Below, in pieces: positions 63,685 to 64,000 of a stretch of 64,000 nucleotides of DNA. Every line of letters begins with the position of its first letter. Position 1 is the stretch's first letter. The position numbers and the translations under genes are program-made. Origin of the DNA: Chrysoporthe austroafricana (Eukaryota > Ascomycota > Sordariomycetes > Diaporthales > Cryphonectriaceae); contig JYIP02000006.1 of the NCBI GenBank assembly GCA_001051155.2, forward strand, positions 3,286,001-3,350,000, in the 5' to 3' direction. The notes under the pieces were generated by a model, which made no database searches, was not told where the DNA came from, and worked only from the letters and a program-made list of their open reading frames with translations.

Positions 63685-64000
63685 TCAGCATTCCACGCCC
63701 ATGCTCTCGCCAGACGCCGAGGCAGGTGACGCAGGTACTGGAGTTGGTGATCTTGCGCCATCGCCCTCCTCCTTGGCGCTGGAGCTCTCCCATAGCTCGA
63801 AGTTCTCACCGGCACCGTCCAGAGGTTGGAAGGCTGCTACCTTCACAGGAGTGGTGGGTGCAGCGGGCTCATCCACCTCGGCCTTGACCTCGATCTTGAC
63901 GTCAGGCGCGTAGTCAGACACGGGGAGTCCGCTGGTGTCCTGAGCCGGCTCCTGAGCTTGCTCGCCGTCGACGACGATACCATCATCCTCATCGCCGGGC
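63685..64000 (-). CDS. C-terminus of an unidentified acidic protein (partial)
   Basis: Minus-strand frame open from the window edge to a stop at 63685, giving ~104 C-terminal residues. They are acidic and Pro/Ala/Ser-rich ('GDEDDGIVVDGEQAQEPAQD', 'VKIEVKAEVDEPAAPTTPV', 'NFELWESSSAKEE') and end 'SASGESMGVEC'. The acidic, disordered tail could belong to many nuclear proteins. The internal GTG/ATG-like starts are not used because the frame continues upstream. The gene begins beyond the window. Confidence 0.55.
   Translation of the reverse strand, partial: PGDEDDGIVVDGEQAQEPAQDTSGLPVSDYAPDVKIEVKAEVDEPAAPTTPVKVAAFQPLDGAGENFELWESSSAKEEGDGARSPTPVPASPASASGESMGVEC

Noticed and set aside
1..64000. tRNA, 5S rRNA or snRNA genes
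   Set aside because: Several GGTTCGA-like strings were inspected (for example near 21915 and 23010), but none has a matching T-stem and acceptor stem. A covariance-model scan would be decisive.

Overview
The window is nuclear DNA of a filamentous ascomycete (Pezizomycotina, most likely Sordariomycetes). The evidence is short GT-AG introns (about 57-130 bp) with CTRAY branch points, GC-rich coding exons separated by AT-rich spacers, fungal-type proteins (ERG6, a CBM18 chitinase, an SNF2-RING ATPase, a DHA2 transporter), and an AT-rich, stop-riddled Tc1/mariner relic of the kind left by RIP. There are no operons. Genes lie on both strands and most need splicing, so exon boundaries here were read by hand from splice signals, reading frame and family motifs.

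0-20 kb: the 3' end of a TRP-like flavin-carrier gene; TAF6 convergent with mitochondrial SDH3; a possible 39-residue membrane micro-ORF in the long leader of a 1037-aa lineage-type protein; a tartrate/D-malate dehydrogenase divergent from a fluoroacetate-dehalogenase-like hydrolase; a secreted GH18 chitinase with a CBM18 module nested in it; a second alpha/beta hydrolase; a small AN1 zinc-finger protein; and an endonuclease III homologue.

20-38 kb: a decayed Tc1/mariner copy sits next to a secreted cyanovirin-like gene that may carry an in-frame stop. Then come a helical hypothetical gene, a dihydroxybenzoate-type decarboxylase, a single-pass membrane protein with its TM split by an intron, and a divergent carbohydrate pair (polyol dehydrogenase and dihydroxyacetone-synthase/transketolase) around a perfect palindrome. 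Next are a highly unusual secreted Asp/Lys/Tyr/Cys-rich protein, a type II membrane glycosyltransferase, and a gene-poor stretch with a 9-bp minisatellite.

40-64 kb: an SNF2-RING ATPase convergent with a DHA2 efflux pump; a long gene-poor, accessory-looking stretch with two unrecognised proteins, a broken alpha/beta hydrolase and a poly-T/poly-G assembly scar containing the only N; then a housekeeping block of ERG6, TAF11, GTP cyclohydrolase I, thymidylate kinase and the C-terminus of an unidentified gene.

The strongest candidate for something undescribed is the secreted protein at 33.3-34.4 kb. About 140 consecutive residues are built almost only from Asp, Lys, Tyr, Cys and His, with no Leu, Ile, Val, Ala, Ser, Thr or Met. 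Housekeeping functions (two TFIID subunits, complex II, sterol, folate and dTTP synthesis) alternate with secreted or catabolic functions; I see no secondary-metabolite cluster.
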